The notes: generated by a model not told the origin, from the sequence alone. Positions 28,201 through 36,585 are shown, numbered from the stretch's first letter. The stretch: 64,000 bases of DNA from Pseudomonas sp. A34-9 (GCF_029543085.1 NZ_CP119967.1:682001-746000), one strand, 5' to 3'. Numbers and translations are program-made.

Positions 28201-29923
28201 GCTGTCGGTAGACACGCTCTACTCGGCGTTTACTCGCGTGTCGGGGAGGGTGAGTCAAGAGTATCTGTTCGCGCCTGACGGTTCGCTGGTTCGCTATCAG
28301 TCGGGGCTCTGGGCGCGCCTGCGCGCCGACCTGGCCAATGCACTGACAGCCTCAAAAACCTTGCCTGCGGATCTCGACGGGAAAAAAATCAAACAGTTCA
28401 TACGCAGTGGGGAATTGAAACCCAGTGCATGGGTCGACTCGCTGACCAAGGCCGGTCACCTTCAAGTCGTGACCGGCAGTCGTTTGTGGGGATTGCCCCG
28501 ACTGGTCAGCCGATGGCAGCCCTTTTCTGCGGATCGGCTCCCCGTGACCGACTACACCAGAGCGAGCAGTGCGCCGGTCTGCAGTCCGGTGTTCATTCAG
28601 GCAGACGCTGCCGCTCGAAATGTTCATGAGGCCTCCGTCAGCAGAGACAGCCCGACCTTCGGCTTCATTCTGCGCTCTCGCGATGGCCTGTTCATTGCCA
28701 GTCTCCCCGTTGAGGTGCAACGTTCGTTGTTAGGACTGGATCGGGTATTCGAGCAAGGACGGCTGCCAGCAGGTTTTATGCTCGATTCTATTTACCTGCG
28801 CGCACCACTCCCGCCTCTGGGGGCGCTGGACAATGATTTTCGGCATTTTTTCATCTCGCCCACCGATGTGCAGCAAGCCTGCGCGCGGGCCAATACCCCG
28901 CAGGGATACAAGCCGATCTATTTTTCCTGTGCCGATGGTGCGCTGTTGAGACTGGCGCTGCATCCGTTCGAGCCCGGAGCCTTTTATGATGAATTCGGAC
29001 AGATCCAACTGCGACCCAATTCGTTTGCGTCGCCGCTACAGACGGCGAACGATGAGCGCGACATTGCCAAAGGCACCTTCGACTTTCCCGATTACGTTCG
29101 CCGGATGGCACGGGCCGGCATACTTGAAGTCATTGAAACCAGTGCCTGGTGGTCGCGCCATGGCGTGGCTGATGAGGGCTGGCAGCCGCATATGGTCGAA
29201 GTTTCCAGCAACGAACGGTGGAAAGCCAATCCGGTCCCGGCGCTGGGGCCGGTCTTTCATCATGGCGACGACGCCGCGCGCCACGCTCAGGCACGAGCAG
29301 GCAAAGAGCCAATAATCGACACGGGATATGAGGGGGCGATACTGGCGCGCCTGCCGTCCCGGCGGTTTGTCCCGCTCGAACCGGTTTCCTATTCCGCTTA
29401 CGATGACAGTCCACTGGCCCGGATATTCCGTGCGGCAAATGATCCTTCGAGCAATTGGCGTAATCCGGCGCCACGTTATCCTGACGGTTACACTTTGGTG
29501 GCCAGTCATCAGTTTCACCTGTCGGGCAACACAACGCTTGGACCGGACAAGGAAAAGGTCTATGCGAATTTCGCTTCCCCGGCCCTGGTTCATGCACACA
29601 CGCATGAACTGAAGAACAAGGGCTTCGACATCCAGAGCTACTACTACTCCACACCCAACGGCGTACTGCTCCAATACATTCCTGTTTACACGCCGGCAGA
29701 AAAGGCTCTGCTGTTGACTCGATCTGTGGTGTTCGAAAATGGCAGATGGGTCAGTCGGCTAACCCCGGACGAGTTTGTTTCCAGGCTCATGGAACTCGGC
29801 GAGTTCCGAGTGCTGGTAGCCGGGCATTACTGGAGGCAGACCGGGCGAATGGGAAATACCTGGCGAACCCGTCGGCAGCAACCGCCCAGTTTGGGCATTG
29901 TCCGGATCAAGGACGAACTTTGA
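25229..29923 (+). CDS. Giant seven-repeat protein, JAMM/DUF4329-like modules (uncharacterised)
   Basis: A 1564-residue protein with no signal peptide or membrane segment. It is built from seven divergent copies of a ~220-residue module starting near residues 24, 235, 450, 669, 891, 1118 and 1338. Each copy follows one plan: a DDAA-type helix, a (Y/F)GxIL strand pair, a (F/Y)xATxP turn, a PxGY...Y strand, an F(T/S)PxD helix, LYxSxxDGxLLxY, and a closing GELxVL...W...G. Copy 1 alone has Glu48 (REYGSVIL), His101-Ser-His103-Pro and SLDD at 116-119, together resembling the E...HxH...SxxD zinc site of JAMM/JAB proteases and the DUF4329 domain. Copies 2-7 lack E and HxH. AGGA precedes ATG 25229. It stands alone, divergent from urtA. 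A secreted effector or polymorphic-toxin relative is plausible; function is unknown. Confidence 0.7.
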   Translation: MTDVSGRFGRAPLPSRKSKVPPLSPPFLTDEDAAYWVHNRIPANADREYGSVILLRDDGHFFASSPVPGEETSFDLGTIIDFDTLGFPAPPDGYRFAANVHSHPPIYDEMRRSYPSLDDMNLRLFINLFSDADFMGDVDGRAYFRSAYLSGPDGTLLKYTSSGSAQERSFYNWYDAGSPPGHPDGAYDVPSIINKMASVGELKVIVSNADWAHSVGRVPPGWQRGQAFATGVSGLPLMTRVCASAERAVLAALKPKGAQTSGLVLKKLNAEEYVATQARKAGLAAWEPANYFARSDDGTLSLPTGYGLEGFYFASRPDPSRFPPVQPWLYENFFTPQEMAHAIACRAKSQHLSAAGKPLSLYMQAKNASMLKYTFSGNQIEAALSIEKADGSIDDGGLQARLRAGTLRPREFVSAVILAGRLEVLRGSPLWARLGPVEINWTPFADFTWPVLSREFLSAEDAAGYAHEQIGNRRDRQFAGYIFQHDNQRFVVTEPLEGGMAALALGQFYPRDNAGRFIFPDEHVLHARYISHEALSCLDPVKVDDLKWTRQEAALSLQMISVEEMRQVLLDEIPLYLSGAQNSLVGFVPSENPFARDLDKRLGTRRHPGVLALALESGATRPQDFIRQQAAAGRLTVLANNSELWGPRGPVSPVWTIPAQPWTWSRPAQVAFGAVFSTADDAAQDRYSRDTRLHDTERAWFGFILKHQDKEAYVATELFPVLEQRNNVFQLQSMFGPRRTPPWYQFPEGFNRHAHFYSRQRVKHPANGPDSWLGQYFIAPDDIAIAAYYSRRRPVTEPDQPIALYMSTQDGALLSYSKSKASKLFDDGTPALTLDAIKRNLARGKLLPADFVRLVANSGELNVLRTTLCWDRPGPVTASWQAFANLQRRELSPVFRSADDAASFARSRLPAVVLKTYGGLILQRSDSLYVATAPIEVSQEDFDVTEIYPEESRNSGLFPAGCRITARYRSRVVRGLSVLLSDIEKQTYQNMLSVDTLYSAFTRVSGRVSQEYLFAPDGSLVRYQSGLWARLRADLANALTASKTLPADLDGKKIKQFIRSGELKPSAWVDSLTKAGHLQVVTGSRLWGLPRLVSRWQPFSADRLPVTDYTRASSAPVCSPVFIQADAAARNVHEASVSRDSPTFGFILRSRDGLFIASLPVEVQRSLLGLDRVFEQGRLPAGFMLDSIYLRAPLPPLGALDNDFRHFFISPTDVQQACARANTPQGYKPIYFSCADGALLRLALHPFEPGAFYDEFGQIQLRPNSFASPLQTANDERDIAKGTFDFPDYVRRMARAGILEVIETSAWWSRHGVADEGWQPHMVEVSSNERWKANPVPALGPVFHHGDDAARHAQARAGKEPIIDTGYEGAILARLPSRRFVPLEPVSYSAYDDSPLARIFRAANDPSSNWRNPAPRYPDGYTLVASHQFHLSGNTTLGPDKEKVYANFASPALVHAHTHELKNKGFDIQSYYYSTPNGVLLQYIPVYTPAEKALLLTRSVVFENGRWVSRLTPDEFVSRLMELGEFRVLVAGHYWRQTGRMGNTWRTRRQQPPSLGIVRIKDEL

Positions 29924-29997
29924 CCTGAGGTCATGCGGTTTTTTACGACGGGGTATTGGATGTGCCGCCACAGGGCGTAGCGACAGCTGGCCATACG

Positions 29998-30028
29998 CCG
30001 TGGAAACCTCGGCTGAAGGTTTCCACGG
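29998..30028. terminator. Hairpin downstream of the giant repeat gene
   Basis: CCGTGGAAACCT (29998-30009), a seven-base loop and AGGTTTCCACGG (30017-30028) form a perfect 12-base stem in the gap between the convergent repeat gene and PepSY gene. No T-run follows, so termination is inferred from position only. Confidence 0.5.
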
Positions 30029-30092
30029 TCAGCAAGTCGTCGATCCTCGACGTACCCCGCGCCTGCAGGTTAAAAAGCGAATCGTGTCTGTT

Positions 30093-31472
30093 TCATTGTG
30101 ACGTCGAGGCCGATTCAGGTTGCCCGCCGAATCGCGACAACAGCAGTCGATCCAGCAACCACACCACCACCAGCGAAGCCCCCACCAGCGGGAAAATAAC
30201 CGCCAGCGCGAGCATGATCAGAACGCCGGTTTTCCACTTTGGCAAATCATGCCGCAGCGGCGGTACGCCGAATTTTCCTTGTGGCCGACGCTTCCACCAG
30301 ATCACCACACCGCTGACGGCGCTGAGCAGAATCATCAGGCAGATCAGCAGCACGACGATCTGGTTGAAAGTGCCGAACATCTTGCCTTCGTGGAGCATCA
30401 CGCCGATTTCGGTGGCACGGGCGACGGCGCCATATTGCTCGAAGCGCACATCGGCGAGGACCTTGCCGCTGTATTGATCGATGTGCAGGGTGGCGTCGTT
30501 GCGCGGGTCGTCAGCGAACACGGCAATGGTGAACACACCGGTGGCGGTGGTCGGCAGGGTGATGCTGTAGCCGGGTTCGACCTTGCGTTCGGCGGCGATG
30601 TCTTGCACATCTTGCAGGCTAATGGTGGGGGCCGCAGGACCCTCATTGGCAGCGCCGTGGGCCATGTGTTCGGCGTGGTCGCCGGACATCGGCATCGGCG
30701 TGTTTTCCATCGCCCATGGCACGGTCTGGCGCGTGGCGGTGTTGAGGCTGCGCGCCTCGACATCGGAGGTCGGCACGTTGTCCCACATCGCCGCCGGGAA
30801 CACGTTCCACACCTGCGCGTATTGCTTGCCCCAGAAACCGGTCCAGGTCATGCCGCTGAGCAACATCACCAGCAGCAACGTCGCGCCCCAGAACCCGGTG
30901 ACCGCGTGCAGATCACGCCACAGCACGCGGCCGCGACTGTTCAGCCGTGGCCACAAAATCCCTGCGGCCTGACCACGCGGCCACCACAGGAATAGGCCGG
31001 ACACCACCAGCACCACGCCCCAACCGGCGGCCATTTCGATGAGGCGGTCACCCACGGTGCCAATCATCAATTCACCGTGGGTGGCGCGGGCAATGGCTTG
31101 CAGGTTCTGCTTGGCATCCTGCTCGCCGAGGATGTCGCCGTGGTACGGATCGACAAATACGTTGAGTTCGTGGCCGGCGTTTTTCACCACAAACTGTGCG
31201 CTGCGTTCGGCGTTCACCGGCGGCAGATACTGGGTGATCTGACCTTGTGGATAAGCGCTTTTGACCCGTTGCAGCAGGTCATCGGCCGAGACAGTGTGAT
31301 GGCCGGCGGGGACGTTGAGCAGGCTGCTGTACATCAGCGAATCAAGCTGCGGCTTGAACAGATAAATGATGCCGGTCAAGGCCAGCATCACCATGAACGG
31401 GGCGACGAAGAGACCGGCGTAAAAATGCCAACGCCAGGCCAGGTTGTAGAAATTCGGTTTGGGCTGTTTCAT
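30093..31472 (-). CDS. PepSY-domain inner-membrane protein (copper/iron-uptake associated)
   Basis: A 459-residue PepSY_TM protein with about four membrane helices: residues ~18-40 (FYAGLFVAPFMVMLALTGII), ~145-165, ~195-215 and two near residues 375-445. PepSY-type periplasmic regions lie between (AYPQGQITQYLPP; DPYHGDILGEQDAKQ; IDQYSGKVLADVRFE). A Met/His-rich segment (MPMSGDHAEHMAHG) lies near residue 260. Relatives act as ferric-siderophore or metal reductases next to TonB receptors. ATG 31472 follows GGAG by eight bases. It is the last gene of the copper cluster, 122 bases from the receptor gene with a REP pair between. Confidence 0.82.
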   Translation of the reverse strand: MKQPKPNFYNLAWRWHFYAGLFVAPFMVMLALTGIIYLFKPQLDSLMYSSLLNVPAGHHTVSADDLLQRVKSAYPQGQITQYLPPVNAERSAQFVVKNAGHELNVFVDPYHGDILGEQDAKQNLQAIARATHGELMIGTVGDRLIEMAAGWGVVLVVSGLFLWWPRGQAAGILWPRLNSRGRVLWRDLHAVTGFWGATLLLVMLLSGMTWTGFWGKQYAQVWNVFPAAMWDNVPTSDVEARSLNTATRQTVPWAMENTPMPMSGDHAEHMAHGAANEGPAAPTISLQDVQDIAAERKVEPGYSITLPTTATGVFTIAVFADDPRNDATLHIDQYSGKVLADVRFEQYGAVARATEIGVMLHEGKMFGTFNQIVVLLICLMILLSAVSGVVIWWKRRPQGKFGVPPLRHDLPKWKTGVLIMLALAVIFPLVGASLVVVWLLDRLLLSRFGGQPESASTSQ

Positions 31473-31500
31473 CACGTGTGCTCCGCTGGGCGAATTTTTT

Positions 31501-31583
31501 TAGATCAAGAGATCGCAGCCTTCGGCAGCTCCTACAGGGTGAATGCGCTCCCATGTAGGAGCTGGCGCAGCCTGCGATCTTTT
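31501..31583. repeat. REP pair between the PepSY and copper-receptor genes
   Basis: Inverted copies of AGATCGCAGCCTTCGGCAGC and GTAGGAGCTGGCGCAGCCTG with a ~25-base spacer, the same family as 2413-2493. It occupies most of the 122-base gap within the copper cluster. Confidence 0.83.
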
Positions 31584-31594
31584 GACTTTTCTTG

Positions 31595-33715
31595 TTAGAA
31601 ACTCATGTCGACCTTGGTCCAGAGCGTGCGCCCCGGTTCATTGATCGCTTGCGGGTCGTTGGCCGGGTAGCCGAACCCGGCGTTGCCCGCCAGGTTCAGG
31701 TGTTCGGCGTAAGCCTTGCCGAACAGGTTGTCGACGCCGCTGCTGACCTTCCAGTGCTTGTTGATCCGGTAGGCACCGTTGAGCGAGAACACGCCGAAGC
31801 CCGAACTCTTGTCGTAATCCTTGCCGACCACGTTGCCCTTGTTCTGATCGATACGGTTCTGCGCGGCAACCACCCTCCACAGTGCGCCGGCGCTCCAGTT
31901 GTCTTCGCTATAGGTCAGGCCGAAACGCGCATCCAACGGCGGCATCTGCGGCAGAGCCTTGCCATCGCTGCTGTTCTTGCCCCAGGCGTAAGCCAGGGTC
32001 GCATCGGCTTTCCAGTGGTCGGTGAATGCGTACGCAGCACCGAGTTCACCGCCCATGATTCGCGCGTCGATGTTCTCGGCGCGCGAGGTGCTCATGCCCA
32101 TCATTCCCGGGGTGTAGTCGAAGAGGATGTAATCGCGAACCACACCGATGTAACCCGAGGCCCAGGCTTCGAGGTCGGCGCTCTTGTAGTTCACGCCGAA
32201 ATCGACCTGAGTGGTTTTTTCCGGTTTGATCGAATCGAACGCATTGACCGATCCGGCCGGGCCGGACTGGGGCGAAAACAGCTCCCAGTAATCCGGGAAG
32301 CGTTGCGCGTGGCCTAACCCTGCGTACAGCGTGGTCGGGCTGTCGGCCAGGTCATGCTCATAGCGCACGAAACCGCTGGGCAGGGTGTCGGCGCGGGTGT
32401 CGTCGGCGGTCGGGTTAGCACGGCTCATCATTCCCGAGCCGGTTGTTTGCCGGTAATCCTTGGCTGAAGCGCGGTCGACGCGGGCGCCAGTGATCAGTCG
32501 ATCGCGGTCGGCGGCGTACCAGGTCATCTCGCTGAACACGCCGTAGTTATGGAAGTCGGCGTCCTTGCTGTACGGCTGATCCTTGTAGGTATCGACGCCC
32601 ATGCCGCTGCGCTGGCGGTGCTCGTTGGTCTGCGCGTCGAGGCCGGTGATGAGCTGGATATCAGCCCAACGCCAGGTTGCTTTGATCCGTGCACCGAGGG
32701 TGCGGCGTTCGACATTGGATGCCATGGGACCTGCCATCATCCCGGTGCCGGACGGCGTGCGCAGGGTGTAGTTGTCCATGACGTGGTCGGCGTAGTTGTA
32801 GTAGACCTGTGCTTCAAGTTTCTCCAGAACGTCGGTGATGTTGGATTTTTCGAAACGCAGGCCGAGGCTTTCACGCAGGAACTGCGAGCCGTCCATGCCG
32901 CGCCCGGCGTAGCGCGCTTCGCCGTCGCCCTTGCCGGCGGTGAGTTCGATCAGCGTGTCGGCGTCCGGGGTCCAGCCGACGGCGACGTCGCCGTTCCACT
33001 TGTCGTAGCGCGAGGCGACGATGTCGTTGTTGCCGTCGCGGTAGTCGTCGGAATGCGCGGTGTTGCCGATCACGCGCACGTAGCCCAACGGGCCACCGGC
33101 AGCGGCGTCGACGACCTTGTCGAAGCGTCCGTGGGAGCCGGCCAGAATGCTCGCGTTCACGCGGGTGCCGAGTTCGCCGAAGCTCTCTGGCTCACGGTCG
33201 AACAGCACGGTGCCGGCCGAGGCGCCAGGCCCCCACAGTACCGTTTGCGGGCCTTTGATCACCGTGAGTTTGTCGTAGGTTTCCGGCGAGATGTACGAGG
33301 TCGGCGCATCCATCCGCCCCGGGCAGGCGCCGAGCATCATGCTGCCGTTGGTGAGGATGTTCAGGCGTGAGCCGAACATGCCGCGCAACACCGGATCGCC
33401 GTTGGTGCCGCCATTGCGCACCAGCGCAAAGCCCGGAATGGTCTTCAGGTAATCGCCGCCGTCGCTGGCCGGCACCGGTTGGCGCGGATCCTTGGGGTTG
33501 GTGACGATGGTCAGTGGTGAACTGGGGGCAATCGCGGTAATTACCGTCGGGCTGAGTTCTTCGTTGTGGCCGGTGTGATCATCGGCCAGTACCAGCGGAG
33601 ACAGCAGGACGCCGCAAAGGACGGCGGTAGCGTGCCTGAAACGAATTCGCGATTCGTTCAAAGCGAAGGACGCCGGGGCAGAACCCGAGCGTGGTACAGC
33701 AGCAAACCTGGACAT
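31595..33715 (-). CDS. oprC: TonB-dependent copper receptor (OprC-like)
   Basis: A 706-residue outer-membrane receptor. An N-terminal signal segment (about residues 28-45, RHATAVLCGVLLSPLVLA) precedes the plug (IVTNPKDPRQPVPASDGGDY, then VIKGPQTVLWGPGASAG) and a 22-strand barrel ending in the Phe-terminated signature DMSF. The copper ligands described for P. aeruginosa OprC are both present: CxxxM at Cys131-Met135 (ACPGRM) and HxM at His311-Met313 (DHVMD), each offset by 12 from the positions I recall for OprC. I chose ATG 33715 (MSRFAAV) over ATG 33727. It sits in a cluster with PCu(A)C and DUF2946 proteins. Confidence 0.9.
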   Translation of the reverse strand: MSRFAAVPRSGSAPASFALNESRIRFRHATAVLCGVLLSPLVLADDHTGHNEELSPTVITAIAPSSPLTIVTNPKDPRQPVPASDGGDYLKTIPGFALVRNGGTNGDPVLRGMFGSRLNILTNGSMMLGACPGRMDAPTSYISPETYDKLTVIKGPQTVLWGPGASAGTVLFDREPESFGELGTRVNASILAGSHGRFDKVVDAAAGGPLGYVRVIGNTAHSDDYRDGNNDIVASRYDKWNGDVAVGWTPDADTLIELTAGKGDGEARYAGRGMDGSQFLRESLGLRFEKSNITDVLEKLEAQVYYNYADHVMDNYTLRTPSGTGMMAGPMASNVERRTLGARIKATWRWADIQLITGLDAQTNEHRQRSGMGVDTYKDQPYSKDADFHNYGVFSEMTWYAADRDRLITGARVDRASAKDYRQTTGSGMMSRANPTADDTRADTLPSGFVRYEHDLADSPTTLYAGLGHAQRFPDYWELFSPQSGPAGSVNAFDSIKPEKTTQVDFGVNYKSADLEAWASGYIGVVRDYILFDYTPGMMGMSTSRAENIDARIMGGELGAAYAFTDHWKADATLAYAWGKNSSDGKALPQMPPLDARFGLTYSEDNWSAGALWRVVAAQNRIDQNKGNVVGKDYDKSSGFGVFSLNGAYRINKHWKVSSGVDNLFGKAYAEHLNLAGNAGFGYPANDPQAINEPGRTLWTKVDMSF

Positions 33716-33799
33716 GACAATTTCCATCAAACAGTCGTAAACGACACGGCCGGCAGCCTGAAGCTGTCTTCTCAACCGTGTGCAATCAAAGGTGCGTGT

Positions 33800-34246
33800 C
33801 TACGTTGCGATGGGCGGGGCGCGGCTGCGGGCGCCGGGGAAGAACGTCTGCCGTGCGTGGCCCAGGCGTGGGGAGGGCGGGGTGAAGGTGTTCAGCGGCG
33901 GGATGTTGAAGGTGACGAAATCGCCACCGCCGGTCAGTGCCGGACAATTGAACAGCAGGCTGCAATAGCCGCACTTTTCCCAGAGCACGTGGTGCGAGGA
34001 TTGCGGTGGACAGTGTTCTGCCGTCGGTTGTGCGTCATGGCCGCTGTGATCCATGCCCGGCATGTCCATCGACATGTCCATGCTCATCGGCATCGAAGTC
34101 GAGGCGTGTTGATCCATCGGCATCGACTGAGAAATCAGTGGGCCGATGAAGATCATCAACATGGCGAACAGGGCGATCCAGCTGCCGCGAGTCAGGTGTT
34201 GAGTCTGACGGCGTTGCCGGGAGGGCCTGGCGCTCAGCGGGCGCAT
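33800..34246 (-). CDS. DUF2946 protein with Met/His-rich copper-binding-like segment
   Basis: A 148-residue protein with one hydrophobic segment (ALFAMLMIFIGPLISQ, residues ~25-42), then a Met/His/Asp-rich run (residues ~42-70, containing MPMSMDMSMDMPGMDHSGHD), a typical copper-binding composition, and a DUF2946 core with WEKCGYCSLLFNC (two Cys pairs). Function is unknown; members sit beside copper receptors and chaperones. It is 84 bases upstream of oprC on the same strand and 21 bases after the PCu(A)C gene. Confidence 0.82.
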   Translation of the reverse strand: MRPLSARPSRQRRQTQHLTRGSWIALFAMLMIFIGPLISQSMPMDQHASTSMPMSMDMSMDMPGMDHSGHDAQPTAEHCPPQSSHHVLWEKCGYCSLLFNCPALTGGGDFVTFNIPPLNTFTPPSPRLGHARQTFFPGARSRAPPIAT

Positions 34247-34267
34247 GGGCGGATTCTGCCGTAAGGC

Positions 34268-34747
34268 TTACTGAGCGTGCGCGTGAGCCTGCGTGGTTTC
34301 CGGTGGCTTCTTCTGCACCGAGACTTCGACGGTGACGTCACCGGCCTTCTCGAAATGCAGCGTCAGCGGGAAGCGTTTGCCGTCGCTGAGCAGGCTGCGA
34401 TCGGTCGGGTTGAGCAGCATCACGTGATAGGCCATCGGCGCAAACGTCACGTTGCCGCCGGCCGGAATCTCCACGCTTTTCACTTGCTGCATCTTCATCA
34501 AGTCGCCCTGCATCACGTGTTCGTGCAGTTGTGCTTCTGGAGCGATGGGCGAGTCGACGCCGGTCAGTCGATCGTCGGTCTTGCCAGCGTTGTGAATGAT
34601 GAAATAGGCCGCGACTGTCGGCGCATTCGGCGGCAGTTCCTGCGACCACGGATGAGCGATTTCCAGCTCGCCCACCTTGTATTCGTGAGCATGGGCAAAG
34701 CACGCCGGCAACAGCAGCGCAGCGACGAGGATGAGTTTGTTCAACAT
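34268..34747 (-). CDS. Periplasmic PCu(A)C copper chaperone
   Basis: A 159-residue secreted protein: signal peptide of ~20 residues (MLNKLILVAALLLPACFAHA), then the PCu(A)C domain. The copper motif H-x(n)-M...H-x-M is visible as LHEHVMQGDLMKMQQ followed by FAPMAYHVML. A His-rich tail (TTQAHAHAQ) may add metal affinity. These chaperones deliver Cu(I) to cytochrome oxidase or work with Sco proteins; here the neighbours point to copper acquisition. Confidence 0.92.
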   Translation of the reverse strand: MLNKLILVAALLLPACFAHAHEYKVGELEIAHPWSQELPPNAPTVAAYFIIHNAGKTDDRLTGVDSPIAPEAQLHEHVMQGDLMKMQQVKSVEIPAGGNVTFAPMAYHVMLLNPTDRSLLSDGKRFPLTLHFEKAGDVTVEVSVQKKPPETTQAHAHAQ

Positions 34748-34795
34748 GGCAGTTCTCCAGAACGATTTGAAACGCAGGTCAATTGCGCGAACAAA

Positions 34796-35194
34796 TCAAA
34801 CCAGAGGGGAAGCGCGGGGATTGAGGCTTGGCCATTGCTGGCGCGGCGTGGGTGTTTGCAGAGAGGCGGGTGCGACGCTGCGATTGCTTTCGTAGCGGGC
34901 GAAATACAGCTGCGGTGAGTGCCCCGGCAACGCCACCAATGGCGCGGAGCCTGAGCAACACCAGCAATGCTGCATGTTCGAATGAGTGTCGTTGGCCGGG
35001 GCTTTTTGATCGGTGGTGCCAATATTGATCGCCACCATCTTCGTCCCGCTGCCGGTGCAGAAACTGCTCCAGAGCAGTTGTTCGGCCGGTGAATTAGCCG
35101 CCTGCGCCATCGCTCCCGTCATCGGCATGGCGAGCATGTTGAACAGCACTGCAAAGCAGGCGATCCAGGCAATGGCTAGCCGGTGTCGGTTCAT
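34796..35194 (-). CDS. DUF2946 family protein
   Basis: A 132-residue protein. An N-terminal hydrophobic segment (IAWIACFAVLFNMLAMPMTG, residues ~8-28) can serve as signal peptide or anchor. The core has a single Cys (SSFCTGSGTK) and the pair HCWCCSGSAP. It is the first gene of the minus-strand copper cluster, 48 bases before the PCu(A)C gene. Its paralogue at 33800-34246 is only weakly similar. Function unknown; metal binding through Cys and Met is plausible. Confidence 0.82.
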   Translation of the reverse strand: MNRHRLAIAWIACFAVLFNMLAMPMTGAMAQAANSPAEQLLWSSFCTGSGTKMVAINIGTTDQKAPANDTHSNMQHCWCCSGSAPLVALPGHSPQLYFARYESNRSVAPASLQTPTPRQQWPSLNPRASPLV

Positions 35195-35241
35195 GGGACA
35201 GATCCATTGGGTGGGCGATCAGGCGCGGCTATTTAGCCTGA

Positions 35242-35553
35242 TCAGGGCCGATAAGTAAAAAAGCGTCGTGCGGTTTGGTGTCGCAGCGCATCCTGCAAAA
35301 GCTTGAGAAGTCTGCGCCCCAGCTCGATTTCGCCGTTATAAATGAGTGTAGCGGCTTCGATTCGCATTGCCTGGGCGAAATTCGAGTCGCTTTCTATTCG
35401 TGCACGAATGGTCTGCTTGACGTCTCGGAGCGCTACTCGGTTGAGCTGCCCATCGCCCGGGTCTTCAATCTCACAGCCCTTGATGTATTGGCTGATATCG
35501 GCAGGTGTTTTGAGGTGATCCTTTACGTCGAAACGGCAGAATTTTTCTGACAT
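35242..35553 (-). CDS. Small protein related to addiction-module antidote/HTH proteins, lacking the HTH
   Basis: A 103-residue protein. Residues ~1-37 (FDVKDHLKTPADISQYIKGC, then EDPGD) resemble the start of HigA-like addiction-module antidotes. Residues ~40-90 (VALRDVKQTIRARI...NFAQAMRIEAATLIYNGEIE) resemble the start of another small regulator family whose members continue into an HTH. No HTH is present, and no toxin gene adjoins. It may be a recombined remnant or a small regulator. It is 47 bases upstream of the copper cluster on the same strand, but a functional link is not implied. Confidence 0.55.
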   Translation of the reverse strand: MSEKFCRFDVKDHLKTPADISQYIKGCEIEDPGDGQLNRVALRDVKQTIRARIESDSNFAQAMRIEAATLIYNGEIELGRRLLKLLQDALRHQTARRFFTYRP

Positions 35554-35709
35554 TGGATGTGTACGCCCCTGGAATCAAAGACGGTGAGCGTAAATGTGGA
35601 CTCTGACTGCCGAAAGTCAGCGATTCGTTAAGTCGTTGTGGGCAGTGTCCGGCGCGTTTGTAGGATTCAAGTCATATGCCGGAGGTCAGATCTTCAGTCG
35701 AACCCGTGA

Positions 35710-35804
35710 CATTGTAGGAGTGAGCCTGCTCGCGATAGCGGTGTGTCAGGCAATGAGGTGCTGGCTGTGCTGACGTCATCGCGAGCAGGCTCACTCCTAC
35801 AATG
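35710..35804. repeat. REPIN with perfect 27-base arms
   Basis: The arm beginning CATTGTAGGAGTGAGCCTGC (35710-35736) is repeated inverted at 35778-35804 without mismatch, around a 41-base centre. This is a fourth palindrome family of the window, the common Pseudomonas GTAGGAGTGAGCCTGCTCGCGA type. It is the only feature I see in the 303-base gap between the small protein gene and cobK. Confidence 0.87.
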
Positions 35805-35856
35805 GGTCTGTGTCGTCCAGATGATCTGCGTACACCGGAGTGACGGTACGAATGAT

Positions 35857-36585
35857 TTAAATACGATTGAAGGTCGCGAGGGCAGCGAGAATTTCGTCGA
35901 CCGAGGCAAACTCCCGATCAACCCCCGCCAACCCCGGTCGCTTCAACACAATCACCGGCACCCCACGCTCGCGTGCGACTTCCAGCTTCGGCTCGGTCGC
36001 GGTGCTGCCGCTGTTCTTGCTGATCAGCACATCGATCTGCCGCCGTTCGAACAGTGCGCGCTCATCCTCCAGCAGAAACGGCCCGCGAGCGCCGATCACT
36101 TCGCAGCGTTGGTTGCCGGGGTAGATGTCGAGGGCGCGCAGGGTCCAGAACTGCTCTTCAGGAATTTCATCGAGATGTTGCAGCGGTTCGCGGCCGAGGG
36201 TGAACAGCGGTCGGCGAAACGGTTTGAGGGCAGTGATCAGCTCGGCCCAGTCGCCGACTTCGCGCCAGTCATCACCGGGCTGTGGCTGCCACGCCGGGCG
36301 CCGCAATGCCCAGCAGGGGATGCCGGCCAGTTGCGCGGCGGTGGCGGCGTTCTGGCTGATTTGCGCGGCATAGGGGTGCGTGGCGTCGAGCAGCAAACCG
36401 ATGTCTTCGTCACGAATGAATTGCGCCAGACCTTCGGCACCACCATAACCACCGACGCGCACCTGACAGGTCAGGTCGGTCGGCACCCGACCCACGCCGG
36501 CCAGGCTGTAAATGTGTTCAGGCCCCAGTGTGCGAGCAATCGCCAGCGCTTCCGTCACACCGCCAAGCAGCAAAATCCGCTTCAT
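35857..36585 (-). CDS. cobK: Precorrin-6A reductase
   Basis: A 242-residue CobK/CbiJ. It starts [20 protein letters not shown] (nucleotide-binding GGTxE-like loop) and has [25 protein letters not shown] and [20 protein letters not shown], the conserved NADPH-binding and C-terminal motifs. It reduces precorrin-6A with NADPH to precorrin-6B. Its ATG overlaps the cbiD stop by four bases, so the genes cobL-cbiD-cobK are translationally coupled on the minus strand. Confidence 0.94.
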   Translation of the reverse strand: MKRILLLGGVTEALAIARTLGPEHIYSLAGVGRVPTDLTCQVRVGGYGGAEGLAQFIRDEDIGLLLDATHPYAAQISQNAATAAQLAGIPCWALRRPAWQPQPGDDWREVGDWAELITALKPFRRPLFTLGREPLQHLDEIPEEQFWTLRALDIYPGNQRCEVIGARGPFLLEDERALFERRQIDVLISKNSGSTATEPKLEVARERGVPVIVLKRPGLAGVDREFASVDEILAALATFNRI

